In this document: positions 37,923 to 46,663 of the stretch, in pieces | How positions within the stretch are numbered: the stretch's first letter is position 1 | Layout: every line of letters starts with the position of its first letter | Source: an uncultured Clostridia bacterium | GTDB lineage: Bacteria > Bacillota > Clostridia > TANB77 > CAG-508 | NCBI GenBank assembly: GCA_948777935.1 | Contig: CAQDYY010000001.1 | Coordinates: 1 to 64,000, forward strand | Length of the DNA: 64,000 bases | Direction: 5' to 3' | The notes under the pieces: generated by a model | Database searches by the model: none | What the model was told of the DNA's origin: nothing | Seen by the model: the letters and a program-made list of their open reading frames with translations, nothing else | Program-made: the position numbers and the translations under genes

Positions 37923-39086
37923 ATGAATAAGCAGATAACAGATTCTATTTACTATATAGGAGTAAATGATAAAACTATAGACTTATTTGAAAGTCAATAT
38001 GTAGTACCAAATGGAATTTCATATAATTCGTATCTAATAAAAGATGAAAAAAACGTAGTAATGGATACAATAGACAAGCGTGCTACAGATGAATGGTATA
38101 AAAATTTGCAAGAGGCTCTAAATGGCGAAAATATAGACTATTTAGTAGTTTCTCATATGGAACCAGACCATGCATATAACATTGGAATGTTATGTAGTAA
38201 ATATCCTAATATGAAAATTGTAGGAAATGAAAAAACATTTACATTTATATCACAATTTTTTGATGTAGAAAATTTACAAGATAGAAAAGTTGTAGTAAAA
38301 GAAGGAGATACACTTACAATAGGAAAACATACATTACAATTTATAATGGCACCAATGGTACATTGGCCAGAAGTAATGATGACATATGAAAAAACTAGTA
38401 AAATACTATTTTCTGCTGATGGCTTTGGAAAGTTTGGTGCATTAGATGTAGAAGAAGATTGGGACTGTGAAGCAAGAAGATATTATTTTAATATTGTTGG
38501 AAAATATGGAGCACAAGTTCAAGCTATATTAAACAAAGCAAAAACATTAGATATAAAAACTATATGTCCATTACATGGTCCAATTTTAAAAGAAAATTTA
38601 GAGCATTATATTGAAAAATACAATATATGGAGTAGTTATACGCCAGAAGATAAAGGTGTAACAATCTGTTATGCTTCTATTTATGGAAATACTAAAAAAG
38701 CAGCAGAAGAATTAGCAGAAATGTTAAAACAAAAAGGAGTAGAAAAAGTATCTGTATTTGATTTATCAAGAGATGATTTAGCAGAAGCAATAGAAGATGC
38801 ATTTAGATATAATAGGCTAGTAGTTGCAGCATCAAGCTATAATGCAGATGTATTCCCACCAATGTCTAATTTCTTGCGTGCATTACAAGGAAAAAATTAT
38901 CAAAATAGAAAAATCGCAGTAATAGAAAATGGTACATGGGCACCATCTGCTGCAAAGAAAATGCTAGAAATAATAGAAACAATGAAAAATATAACAATAT
39001 GTAATCCAGTAATTACTATTCGTTCTAGAATGAATGAACAAAATAGACAAGATATGAGAATACTAGTAGAAGAATTAATAAAATAG
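37923..39086 (+). CDS. FprA-type A flavoprotein (flavodiiron protein)
   Basis: The 387-aa protein has an N-terminal metallo-beta-lactamase-like diiron domain with SHMEPDHAYNIG near residues 78-89 (the H-x-E-x-D-H ligands). The further ligand His residues are in MVHWPEVMMTYE near 144-155 and CPLHGPIL near 219-226. A C-terminal flavodoxin domain (YASIYGNTKKAAEEL near 255-269) follows. Such proteins reduce O2 to water or NO to N2O in anaerobes. GGAGG precedes the ATG by 6 bases, directly after mutS. Confidence 0.92.
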   Translation: MNKQITDSIYYIGVNDKTIDLFESQYVVPNGISYNSYLIKDEKNVVMDTIDKRATDEWYKNLQEALNGENIDYLVVSHMEPDHAYNIGMLCSKYPNMKIVGNEKTFTFISQFFDVENLQDRKVVVKEGDTLTIGKHTLQFIMAPMVHWPEVMMTYEKTSKILFSADGFGKFGALDVEEDWDCEARRYYFNIVGKYGAQVQAILNKAKTLDIKTICPLHGPILKENLEHYIEKYNIWSSYTPEDKGVTICYASIYGNTKKAAEELAEMLKQKGVEKVSVFDLSRDDLAEAIEDAFRYNRLVVAASSYNADVFPPMSNFLRALQGKNYQNRKIAVIENGTWAPSAAKKMLEIIETMKNITICNPVITIRSRMNEQNRQDMRILVEELIK

Positions 39087-39094
39087 ACCATAAT

Positions 39095-39126
39095 AAAAAC
39101 TTGAGGTAAAAATTTCAAGTTTTTAT
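39095..39126 (+). terminator. Rho-independent terminator of the fprA unit
   Basis: AAAAACTTGA and TCAAGTTTTT pair with a 10-nt loop, then TATTTTA. Confidence 0.85.
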
Positions 39127-39136
39127 TTTATACCTA

Positions 39137-39165
39137 TTGACAAATAAGAACATATGTTTTAAAAT
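39137..39165 (+). promoter_or_regulatory. Promoter with SOS (LexA) box-like operator
   Basis: TTGACA (39137-39142), 17-bp spacer, TAAAAT (39160-39165). The spacer holds GAACATATGTTT (39148-39159), which matches the Gram-positive LexA box pattern GAAC-N4-GTTC with one end mismatch and a perfect 10-bp palindromic core. A nearly identical promoter lies at 43102. Confidence 0.7.
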
Positions 39166-39196
39166 GATATCAAATTTAAAATAGGATGTGATATTA

Positions 39197-40171
39197 ATGG
39201 AAGAAAACAATAGTAGTATTGCACCAATAAATGAAGAATTAAATGTAGCAACATATGAAATAGAAAATATTAGAAACTTAATTTATACAGTAAGGGGAAA
39301 GCAAGTAATGTTAGATAGTGATGTTGCAATGTTATATCACTATGAAACTAAATATATAAATCTTGCCGTAAAAAGAAATATAGAGAGATTTCCAGAAAAT
39401 TTTTGTTTTCAACTAGATGAAAAAGAACTAGAATCTTTAAGGTTGCAATTTGCAACCTTAAAAGTAGAAAAGCAATCTGAAAATTTAAGGTCGCAATTTG
39501 CGACCTTAAACAAAACTGGAAGAGGAAGGCATAGAAAATATCTTCCATATGTATTTACAGAACAAGGAATTGCAATGCTTTCTGGACTATTAAAAAATGA
39601 TATTGCTGTACAAGTAAGCATTAATATTATGAATGCTTTTGCAGAAATGAGAAAATTTATATTAAATAATGGACAAGTATTTGAAAGATTAACAAAAGTA
39701 GAATATAAACTATTGGAGTATGATAAAAAATTTAATATAGTTTTTGATGAATTACAAAAAGATAAAGGAACAGAATTTAAGCAAAAGGTTTTCTTTGAAG
39801 GGCAGATTTATGATAGTTATAGCTTAATAATAGATATTATAAAAAAAGCAAAAGCAAAAATTGTAATAATAGACAATTATATAGATGATAGCATATTAAA
39901 AATGTTATCAAAGAAAAATGAAAATGTAGAAGTAGCTATTTTAACATCACAAAATTGCAATCTTAATAAATTAGATATCAGAAAGTTCAATAAGCAATAT
40001 CCTAGATTAAAGCTTTCATATATAAAGAAATTCCACGATAGGTTTATATTAATAGATAGTAAAGAATTATACCATATAGGAGCATCTTTAAAAGATTTAG
40101 GAAAGAAATGCTTTGCAATTTCTAAAATAGAAGATATGGATTGTATAGAGAAAATAAGTAAATTTTGTTGA
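39197..40171 (+). CDS. ORF6N-domain protein with C-terminal PLD-like domain
   Basis: About 324 aa. The N-terminal ORF6N DNA-binding domain is seen in phage antirepressors: IYTVRGKQVMLDSDVAMLY near residues 27-45, RNIERFPENFCFQL near 60-73, and YVFTEQGIAMLSGLL near 115-129. The C-terminal part has VIIDNYIDDSIL near 226-237 and KFHDRFILIDS near 282-292, a phospholipase-D-like half site. Two direct copies of an 8-aa segment (LRLQFATL, LRSQFATL) are each encoded by a 27-bp palindrome. The ATG at 39197 follows AGGATG. The promoter carries an SOS box, so it is probably damage-inducible. The function is unknown; phage-derived regulator is likely. Confidence 0.78.
   Translation: MEENNSSIAPINEELNVATYEIENIRNLIYTVRGKQVMLDSDVAMLYHYETKYINLAVKRNIERFPENFCFQLDEKELESLRLQFATLKVEKQSENLRSQFATLNKTGRGRHRKYLPYVFTEQGIAMLSGLLKNDIAVQVSINIMNAFAEMRKFILNNGQVFERLTKVEYKLLEYDKKFNIVFDELQKDKGTEFKQKVFFEGQIYDSYSLIIDIIKKAKAKIVIIDNYIDDSILKMLSKKNENVEVAILTSQNCNLNKLDIRKFNKQYPRLKLSYIKKFHDRFILIDSKELYHIGASLKDLGKKCFAISKIEDMDCIEKISKFC
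39436..39510. repeat. Two 27-bp perfect palindromes inside the ORF6N gene
   Basis: TTTAAGGTTGCAA-T-TTGCAACCTTAAA (39436-39462) and TTTAAGGTCGCAA-T-TTGCGACCTTAAA (39484-39510) are 21 bp apart. They differ by a T/A to C/G swap on both arms, so pairing is preserved. Confidence 0.85.
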
Positions 40172-40196
40172 AATGTTAGTAAAATTATGTTAATAT
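40145..40196 (+). repeat. 52-bp direct repeat, copy 1
   Basis: This segment spans the last codons of the ORF6N gene and its 3' flank. It matches 44087-44138 with two mismatches. In this copy it encodes EKISKFC and the stop; in the other it lies behind an unrelated coding region. Confidence 0.85.
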
Positions 40197-40268
40197 AATA
40201 GCATCAAAGTAGCAAAAATTCTCCTGTGCTTTTTGAGGCAGGACAAGTGTTAAGAAGGAGGAAGATAT

Positions 40269-40469
40269 ATGTTTATTACTTTAATGTACTTCGCAGGTAC
40301 TACTATTCTTATCTTCACAATTGTTTCTATAATACTGTTAAGTGTTGAAGAAAGAAAAATAGCCCAAAATCCAATTCCAAGATTAAATGGAAAAGGGGAA
40401 GAAAACTTATTTGGAGACCTTAAAAAAGCATATGTACACAAAGTGTATAGAGTGGTGCATGGAAAGTAA
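40269..40469 (+). CDS. Small single-span membrane protein
   Basis: The 66-aa protein has one hydrophobic segment (FITLMYFAGTTILIFTIVSI, residues 2-24) followed by a charged cytoplasmic tail with KKAYVHKVYRVVHGK. A strong AAGGAGGAAG site 6 bases before the ATG and a terminator right after the stop argue for a real gene. No family is recognised. It stands alone between the ORF6N gene and a decayed gene in the accessory island. Confidence 0.65.
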   Translation: MFITLMYFAGTTILIFTIVSIILLSVEERKIAQNPIPRLNGKGEENLFGDLKKAYVHKVYRVVHGK

Positions 40470-40472
40470 GAG

Positions 40473-40513
40473 AAAAAATAGGGAGAGAGCAATGCTCAAT
40501 CCCTGTATTTTTT
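40473..40513 (+). terminator. Rho-independent terminator
   Basis: AAAAAATAGGGA pairs with TCCCTGTATTTTTT, with a smaller AGC/GCT hairpin inside, ending in a T-run. Confidence 0.75.
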
Positions 40514-40522
40514 ATTGTATAG

Positions 40523-40831
40523 GAAAAAAGGGCAATAAAGTTAAAAGAATTCAAATATATAAATGTTTATATTCTCTCAAAAGAAGATATTGCAATAAGT
40601 AAAATAATAAGACTTGCGCTAAAAGATATAGAAGACTTAGATCAAATTATACCTAACTGTAATAAACACATTCTTAAGACTATTATAGAAGAAGAAAAAA
40701 AGCAAAGTGAAATATTTAAGAAATTATGTGATTTAATTTGCTTTATGAAAGAAAATATAGAAGAAATATGTATGATTTTCCAGCCACTAGTTGGAAAATT
40801 GTACTTTATAAAAGTATCAATATTATTTTAG
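40523..40831 (+). pseudogene. Remnant of a nucleotidyltransferase-like (DUF6036-type) gene
   Basis: The frame after a TAG at 40520-40522 reads about 102 codons without a start codon or ribosome binding site. It contains FKYINVYILSKEDIAISKII and ALKDIEDLDQIIPN, the arrangement of the C-terminal part of DUF6036/AbiEii-like nucleotidyltransferases. The N-terminal catalytic half is absent. It is read as a truncated leftover in the island. Family assignment is by motif only. Confidence 0.5.
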
Positions 40832-40922
40832 TTTTGATGTAAGTTATCCTCAATTCTGTAAAACTCGGAATTAAAATGTAGTATATAATAAGATAAATTG
40901 AATACAATAATAGAAGTAATAC

Positions 40923-40969
40923 TTCGCAAAAATAAAAATATTTACTTTTTGCGAAATAAATGCTATAAT
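40923..40969 (+). promoter_or_regulatory. Promoter with inverted-repeat operator
   Basis: TTTACT (40941-40946), 17-bp spacer, TATAAT (40964-40969). Perfect 10-bp arms TTCGCAAAAA (40923-40932) and TTTTTGCGAA (40946-40955) surround the -35, the right arm lying in the spacer, as expected for repressor binding. Confidence 0.6.
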
Positions 40970-40988
40970 TGCTTTGGGGTGATTTATT

Positions 40989-42176
40989 ATGAAAATAATA
41001 GAAAGAAATTATTTGAAAGAATTAATTGATGTAATTGGAACACCTGATATAAAAGTAATAACAGGTGTAAGACGTAGTGGAAAATCAAAATTATTAGAAA
41101 TGTTTAGAAATTATATTAAAGAGAATATAGAAAATGTGAATATAATTAATATAAATTTTAATCTAGTTAAGTTTGATAAATTAAGAGATTATCTATCTTT
41201 AAATAATTATGTAGAATCAAACTATGTTGAAGGTAAAAGAAATTTTGTATTAATAGATGAAGTTCAAATGTGTAAAGAGTTTGAAAGAACAATAAATAGC
41301 TTACATGCTGAGGAAAAATATGATATATATATAACAGGTTCAAATGCTTTTTTATTAAGTAGTGATTTAGCTACTTTATTTACTGGCAGGACTTATGAAT
41401 TACAAATTTATCCATTTTCTTTTAAAGAATATTTAACTTATTTTAAAAATAATAATATTGAAGAAGCATTTGATAAATATGTTTTTGAAGGTGGATTATC
41501 TGGTTCATATGAATATGAGGATATTAAAAAAAGATATAATTATATAAATGATGTTTATAATGCTTTGATAGTAAGAGATATTAGGCAAAAATATAATATA
41601 CAAAATATTGGATTAATGAATAGTCTTACTGAATTTATGATGGATAATATCTCAAATTTAACATCATATAGAAATGTTGCTAATAAATTAAATGAGAATA
41701 ATATAAATACAAATGATAAAACCATAGGTTCATATATTAATTATTTATGTGACGCATTTGCTTTTTATAAAGTAAGAAGATATGATATTCAAGGTAAAAA
41801 ATACTTATCTTCAGTAGATAAATACTATTTAGTAGACCAGTCATTTAAATTTGCTAAATTAGGAACAAAAAACATTAATTATGGAAGAGTATATGAAAAT
41901 ATTGTTGCAATAGAATTATTACGAAGAGGTTATGAAATTTATGTAGGAACTTTATATAACAAAGAAATAGATTTTGTTGCAATGAAAAGAAATGAAAAAT
42001 TATATATTCAAGTATTAGATGATATAAGTTATGAAAAGACTTTAGAAAGAGAAGCTGAGCCATTATTACAAATTAAAGACGCTTATCCAAAGGTAATAAT
42101 TGCTAGAACAAAACATGAAGATTATCAGTATGAAGGGATACAAATATATGATATAGCTAATTGGCTTGCTAATTAG
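40989..42176 (+). CDS. AAA-family ATPase with DUF4143 domain
   Basis: The 395-aa protein has the AAA_14 domain: VITGVRRSGKSKLLEMF with Walker A near residues 20-28, NFVLIDEVQMCKEFE near 79-93 and YDIYITGSNAFLL near 106-118 with the sensor region, then YELQIYPFSFKEYL. The C-terminal DUF4143 domain (KYYLVDQSFKFAKLG, YGRVYENIVAIELLRRGYE, IDFVAMKRNEKLYIQV) resembles a nuclease-like fold. Function is unknown; such genes are common, often multicopy, and sit in accessory DNA. GGGGTG precedes the ATG. Confidence 0.85.
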   Translation: MKIIERNYLKELIDVIGTPDIKVITGVRRSGKSKLLEMFRNYIKENIENVNIININFNLVKFDKLRDYLSLNNYVESNYVEGKRNFVLIDEVQMCKEFERTINSLHAEEKYDIYITGSNAFLLSSDLATLFTGRTYELQIYPFSFKEYLTYFKNNNIEEAFDKYVFEGGLSGSYEYEDIKKRYNYINDVYNALIVRDIRQKYNIQNIGLMNSLTEFMMDNISNLTSYRNVANKLNENNINTNDKTIGSYINYLCDAFAFYKVRRYDIQGKKYLSSVDKYYLVDQSFKFAKLGTKNINYGRVYENIVAIELLRRGYEIYVGTLYNKEIDFVAMKRNEKLYIQVLDDISYEKTLEREAEPLLQIKDAYPKVIIARTKHEDYQYEGIQIYDIANWLAN

Positions 42177-42200
42177 TAATTTATAAGAGAGGTAGATAAC

Positions 42201-42692
42201 ATGGCAAAAGTAATATTAATATGTGGAAAAATAGCAAGTGGTAAATCATATTATGCGAATCAAATAAAAAATAAAGAAAGAGCAGTTATTTTGAATACAG
42301 ATGAATTAACTTATAGTCTATTTAATAATGAGCAAGGAGATAAGTATTAAGAATGAGCCAATAGAGCAAATAATTATTTGATGAAAAAAGCAGTAGAAAT
42401 ATTAGAAACTGGAAGTAGTGTTATTTTAGACTGGGGATTTTGGACAATTAAAAGTAGAGACGAAATAACAAAATATTTTCATACTAATAATATAAAAATA
42501 GAATGGCATTATATAGATGTTGATGATGATGTATGGAATAAAAACATTGAAGAAAGAAATATAAGAGTAGAAAAAGGGAATTGTGGTTTTTTAGCGACTA
42601 CCAAAGTAAAACCAGATGCATTAGAAGAAACATATTATATTGCGGCTGTTGTTTTAGAGTTGGGAGCTTTAGCAATTATTTTTTTGTCATAA
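42201..42692 (+). pseudogene. Decayed P-loop kinase (AAA_33/zeta-like)
   Basis: The N-terminus MAKVILICGKIASGKSYYA has an intact Walker A, and an AGAGAGGTAGA site precedes it. Codons 51 and 53 are TAA and TGA (DKY-stop-E-stop-ANRANNYLMKK), and the same frame continues to 42692. Two nonsense changes in the same frame, and loss of the expected C-terminus, mark a pseudogene. Intact relatives phosphorylate small molecules of unknown identity. No CGG is involved here, unlike the other broken genes. Confidence 0.75.
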
Positions 42693-42698
42693 CGAAAG

Positions 42699-42810
42699 AG
42701 CGGTCACGTTGTGACCGCTTTGCCCATGTTATAATTCAATTTTTGGTTGATACCTTTCAAGCCACATGTTTACTTGGCATAAGTATGCCATAAGTTGTGG
42801 ACCTGTCATT
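42699..42810 (-). pseudogene. Duplicate of the asnB 3' end with its terminator
   Basis: The minus strand reads [18 protein letters not shown] then RYQPKIEL and a stop, matching the last residues of asnB (44716) with two changes. The hairpin behind the stop is also conserved in place but changed in sequence (AGCGGTCAC/GTGACCGCT here, AGAGGTCGC/GCGACCTCT there). It is a truncated asnB copy, oriented like the complete gene 1.9 kb away. Confidence 0.88.
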
Positions 42811-42961
42811 GGGTATTAGAAAACAACACGAAGAGATATGCTTAGAGCCTGTAAGAAAACACAAAAAGTACTAAATGGGCATTTTTTAATAAATTTTGTA
42901 AAAATAACAAAAATTAATACTGTGGTTGCCTAAAAATAATAAAGAAAGGAAGAAGAATAGT

Positions 42962-43093
42962 ATGGAAAAAGAAGAAAATATAGATGAAACAAAAAAGAAT
43001 GAATATAAAGTAATTTGTACTTTTAGTAAAGATGGACCAAAATTTCAAGAAGTAATGGAAAAGATAATACTTAATAAGTTAAATAAAGTATAA
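42962..43093 (+). CDS. Short 43-aa acidic/basic protein of unknown function
   Basis: An AAGAAAGGAAGAAG region precedes the ATG. The sequence ends VICTFSKDGPKFQEVMEKII, a style of short protein seen in clostridial mobile elements near recombinase genes. It sits between the asnB remnant and the dinD-like promoter. It is too short for a firm family call. Confidence 0.5.
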   Translation: MEKEENIDETKKNEYKVICTFSKDGPKFQEVMEKIILNKLNKV

Positions 43094-43101
43094 AAAATCA
43101 C

Positions 43102-43130
43102 TTGACAAATAAGAACAAATGTTTTAAAAT
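43102..43130 (+). promoter_or_regulatory. Promoter with SOS box-like operator, second copy
   Basis: TTGACA (43102-43107), 17-bp spacer, TAAAAT (43125-43130), with GAACAAATGTTT (43113-43124) in the spacer. It matches 39137-39165 almost base for base. Confidence 0.7.
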
Positions 43131-43235
43131 ATAAATACAATAATATCATAAAAAATAGTAAAATAAATGTAATAATAAATACAGTAATATATAAATTTAT
43201 ATGCTATTATGAGTATTTTATATGGAGTGATGTTT

Positions 43236-44090
43236 ATGGAATTTGAAAAAGCAAAATTAGTAGAGTTAAAGGAAAAATTTGATTCTATAATTAACAAGGA
43301 AGAAAAGGAAAATGTGGAATTTTGGTATGCGAGAGATTTACAAATACAATTAGGTTATACTCAATGGAGAAACTTTTTAGAAGTAATTAATAAAGCAGTT
43401 GAAGCTTGTAAAAATGCTGGTATCAGTGAAAAGGATCATTTTGCTAAGGTCAGCAAAATGATAGATATAGGAAAAAGTGCTAAACGACAAGTAGAAGATT
43501 ACATGTTAACAAGATATGCATGTTACTTAATTGCTCAAAATGGAGATTCTAAAAAAGAAGAAATAGCTTTTGCACAAACTTATTTTGCAGTACAAACTAG
43601 AAAGCAAGAAATAATAGAAGATAGAATAAAGTTAATGAACAGAATAGAAGCAAGAGAAAAATTAAAGGAATCAGAAAAACAATTATCAAAAAATATTTAT
43701 GAAAGAGGAGTAGATGATTTAGGATTTGCAAGAATTCGTTCAAAAGGAGATTCTGCTTTATTTGGAGGCTTAAATACAATGCAAATGAAAGTAAAATATG
43801 GTGTAAAAGAAAATAGACCTCTTGCAGATTTTTTGCCAACATTAACAATAGCAGCAAAAAATTTAGCAACAGAAATGACAAATTATAATGTAACAGAAAA
43901 AGATATGTATGGAGAAGAAAGCATAACAGGGGAACACATAGATAATAATTTGAGTGTAAGAAGTATGTTAAATAAAAGAGGAATAAAGCCAGAAAATCTA
44001 AAAAAAGCAGAAGATTTAAAAAAATTAGAAAGAAGAGTAAAAATTGAAAGTAAGAAAATGGCTAGTAAAAAGTTACCACAAGGGAAATAG
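43236..44090 (+). CDS. DinD-like DNA-damage-inducible protein
   Basis: About 284 aa. It carries the BRO/DinD N-terminal region: [20 protein letters not shown] near residues 20-39, [32 protein letters not shown] near 69-100, then [14 protein letters not shown] near 113-126 and [16 protein letters not shown] near 163-178. In E. coli DinD is SOS-induced and inhibits RecA activities. Here the promoter holds an SOS-box-like site, which fits. The ATG at 43236 follows GGAG by 8 bases. It lies between sequences that also flank the ORF6N gene. Role in this organism is inferred from family. Confidence 0.85.
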   Translation: MEFEKAKLVELKEKFDSIINKEEKENVEFWYARDLQIQLGYTQWRNFLEVINKAVEACKNAGISEKDHFAKVSKMIDIGKSAKRQVEDYMLTRYACYLIAQNGDSKKEEIAFAQTYFAVQTRKQEIIEDRIKLMNRIEAREKLKESEKQLSKNIYERGVDDLGFARIRSKGDSALFGGLNTMQMKVKYGVKENRPLADFLPTLTIAAKNLATEMTNYNVTEKDMYGEESITGEHIDNNLSVRSMLNKRGIKPENLKKAEDLKKLERRVKIESKKMASKKLPQGK

Positions 44091-44138
44091 AGAAAATAAG
44101 TAAATTTTGTTGAAATGGCAGTAAAATTATGTTAATAT
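44087..44138 (+). repeat. 52-bp direct repeat, copy 2
   Basis: This copy overlaps the dinD-like stop codon and matches 40145-40196 with two mismatches. It is out of frame and non-coding here. Confidence 0.85.
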
Positions 44139-44212
44139 TGTTATAATGTATTTTTATTCCTTGATTTAAAAGGAAAGTAACTACTGACTATTGCAAAAGG
44201 AGGTATATGAAC

Positions 44213-44659
44213 ATGGCATGGACCCACGATTTTATTAATGGTTTTTATTATGAAAACTGGGAAGGAGAAAAAATATCACCAACAGAATATTACGAAAGGC
44301 AATGGAAAGATGAAAGGATTCGGCAAGGTCAGCATTATATTTTAATTAATATATGTGAAAGTAAGATAAAAGGCGATAAAATTTACTATGATGTATATAA
44401 ATGGAATTATTATGCTGAATACGAAAATGCACCAAAAGATGTGGTTATTTTATCTGAAAAAGAGTACATAAAAAATGAAAAAAGAACCTGCTATTATCGC
44501 AGATATAAAGGCGATTTCTATTTATCACTGGAAGTTGAAGCTAATAAAAAGCTAAAAGTCGATAAAGTAGAAGAGGTTTGTGGATTTTTCATATGTACAG
44601 TAAAAGGCAGAGGAACATTGTACACGGAAGAAGAATTTAGAGAAAAGTTTCTTTTTTAA
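44213..44659 (+). CDS. Hypothetical protein in accessory island
   Basis: About 148 aa, rich in Tyr, Trp, Glu and Lys, with no signal peptide or membrane segment and no recognised domain. It starts MAWTHDFINGFYYENWEGEK and ends GTLYTEEEFREKFLF. AGGAGG lies 9 bases before the ATG at 44213 (an in-frame ATG at 44207 is only 3 bases away). It contains one in-frame CGG (44321-44323, in ERIRQGQ) in mid-gene, where skipping the C would soon hit a stop, so here CGG seems to be read as Arg. That, and its island location, suggest recent acquisition. Confidence 0.6.
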   Translation: MAWTHDFINGFYYENWEGEKISPTEYYERQWKDERIRQGQHYILINICESKIKGDKIYYDVYKWNYYAEYENAPKDVVILSEKEYIKNEKRTCYYRRYKGDFYLSLEVEANKKLKVDKVEEVCGFFICTVKGRGTLYTEEEFREKFLF

Positions 44660-44683
44660 AAGATATTATGTGTAGATTGTTTA

Positions 44684-44706
44684 AGAGGTCGCTAATTGCG
44701 ACCTCT
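44684..44706. terminator. Hairpin behind asnB
   Basis: AGAGGTCGC (44684-44692) and GCGACCTCT (44698-44706) pair around AATTA-type loop. It lies between two convergent genes and is duplicated with compensated changes at 42699-42719. Confidence 0.7.
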
Positions 44707-44715
44707 TTGCCCATA

Positions 44716-46564
44716 TTATAATTCAATTTTTGTTTGATACTTTTCAAGCCACATGTTTACTTGGCAAAGGTATGCCATGAGCTGTGGACCTGTCATTAAC
44801 TGTCCAAACCATGGTCTTGTAAATGCTTTTCCATCTGACCTTAGTATTTCTAAAATATATTTTCTGTTTAATAAGTCATTAATTGGAGCATCGGGCTTTT
44901 GCATAATATCTGTTAACATTTCTTTTACAGCTTTTAAATATGTTGGGTTATGAGTTTTTGGATAAGGACTCTTTTTTCTATTTATGATTTCATCTGGTAG
45001 TAGATCACGTACAACATAACGTAATAATCCTTTTTCTCTACCATTTAAAGCTTTCATTTCCCATGGCACATTCCACATATAATCTACTAACCTGTAATCA
45101 CAAAAAGGAACACGAAGCTCTAAACCATTGTACATACTCATTCTATCAGAACGATCAAGTAATGTTTGCATAAACCAATTTAAAGTTAAATAAGATATTT
45201 TTCTTTTTTCGGCTGTTTCTTTAGAATCACAATCTAAAATTTCTACTTTATCTAAACTCTCTTTATAACGAAAGTCTATATATTCTCGTAAATTTACTTC
45301 TTTTGCAATATCAGAGTTTAATAAGTTTTGACGCTCATTAAGTGCAATTGACCAAGGAAAAGTATTACTATTTAGTGCATCTTCTCTAAAGAACCAAGGA
45401 TATCCTGCAAAAATCTCATCAGAACACTCTCCTGATACTGCAACAGTCATATCTTTTCTGATATTTTTGCAAAATAGTAACATAGAAGAATCTACATCTG
45501 CCATTCCAGGAAAATCTCTTGCAATCATAGCATCTTTTAAAGCTAACGCAAGTTCTGGAGTATCAATAACAATCTTATGATGAATAGTATCGAAATTTTG
45601 TAGCATGATATCAATATAATAATTATCTGAGTTTGGCTGAAAATCGCTTTTTACAAAGTTTTTATCATTATCTACGTAATCTACAGAATAAGTATTTAAT
45701 TTTGGTAAGTTATTTTCTTTGTAATAATTACAAATATATGCAGTAATTATACTAGAATCTAACCCACCAGAAAGCATAGCACATAAAGGCATATCTGAAA
45801 CTAATTGCCTTTTTATGGCATCTTCTAATAAGTAATGCACATGTTCACAAGTATTTTCAAAATCATCTGTATGCGGCTTTGATTCTAATTTCCAGTACTC
45901 TTCTTCGTAAATTCCATCTTTATTGTATATTATAAAATGAGCAGGTTTTACTTCATAAATATTTTTAAAAACACATGAACCCGGAGTATGTGCAGGACCA
46001 ATTCCAAATAGTTCGCAAATTCCACTTTTATCAATTCTAGGTTCTACATAAGGATGTTCTAAAATAGCTTTTACTTCAGATGCAAAAATAATTGTATCTT
46101 GTGATATAGTGTAGTATAAAGGTTTAATTCCAAAATGGTCTCTTGCTAAAAATAGTTCTTGCTTTTTATCATTCCAAATAGCGAAACTAAAAATACCATT
46201 TAAATCTTTTACAATATCACTTCCGCCATTCAATGTACGCTTTTAAAATAACTTCTGTATCGCAATACCCTTTAAATTCATATCCAATTTCTTTTAATTT
46301 ATCTCGAAGTTCACTAGCATTATATAATTGACCATTATAAACAATAGTATAAGTTATGTCATCATATTTTGCACTCATTGGTTGCCCACCATTTTTAGGG
46401 TCTATAATAATTAGCCTACGATGTCCTAAATTAACTCTTGGTGCTAGATAAAAATTTTCTTCATCTGGACCACGTTTTGCTAATTTCTTTGTCATACGTG
46501 TTAAAATTTCTCTTCTATCTTGTAAATCATGTTTCAAATTTACAAAACCAACGAAACCACACAT
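44716..46564 (-). CDS. asnB: Asparagine synthase (glutamine-hydrolysing), +1 frameshift at CGG
   Basis: The enzyme makes asparagine from aspartate, ATP and glutamine. The N-terminal Ntn glutaminase begins MCGFVGFV (catalytic Cys2, which fixes the start at 46564 behind AAGGAGG), and [14 protein letters not shown] follows near residues 76-89. The synthetase domain has [18 protein letters not shown] with the PP-loop. The first frame ends at AYI GAA TGG CGG AAG TGA; omitting the extra C (46225) gives [22 protein letters not shown], a normal glutaminase segment, and a 615-aa protein (raw length 3n+1). The hairpin at 44684 follows. A second, mostly deleted copy is at 42699. Confidence 0.9.
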
Positions 46565-46663
46565 AATATCCTCCTTAAAAAACAATTTATAGTATTATAT
46601 GCAAAAATTAAATTTATGAAACAAAGGAAAAAAATTTTCATATTATACATAAAGGTGAGAACT

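Noticed and set aside
40387..40602. 71-aa plus-strand frame starting inside the 40269 gene
   Set aside because: It overlaps the small membrane-protein gene in another frame and runs through a terminator hairpin. No ribosome binding site.
42351..42359. TGA read as tryptophan (kinase codon 53 aligns with an expected Trp)
   Set aside because: TGA is the natural stop of ffh and of the CpsD gene, and the same kinase also has a TAA two codons earlier. It is a pseudogene.
44716..46564. asnB duplication and A/B repeats as ends of one large mobile element
   Set aside because: No integrase, transposase or attachment-site pair was found in the window to link them.
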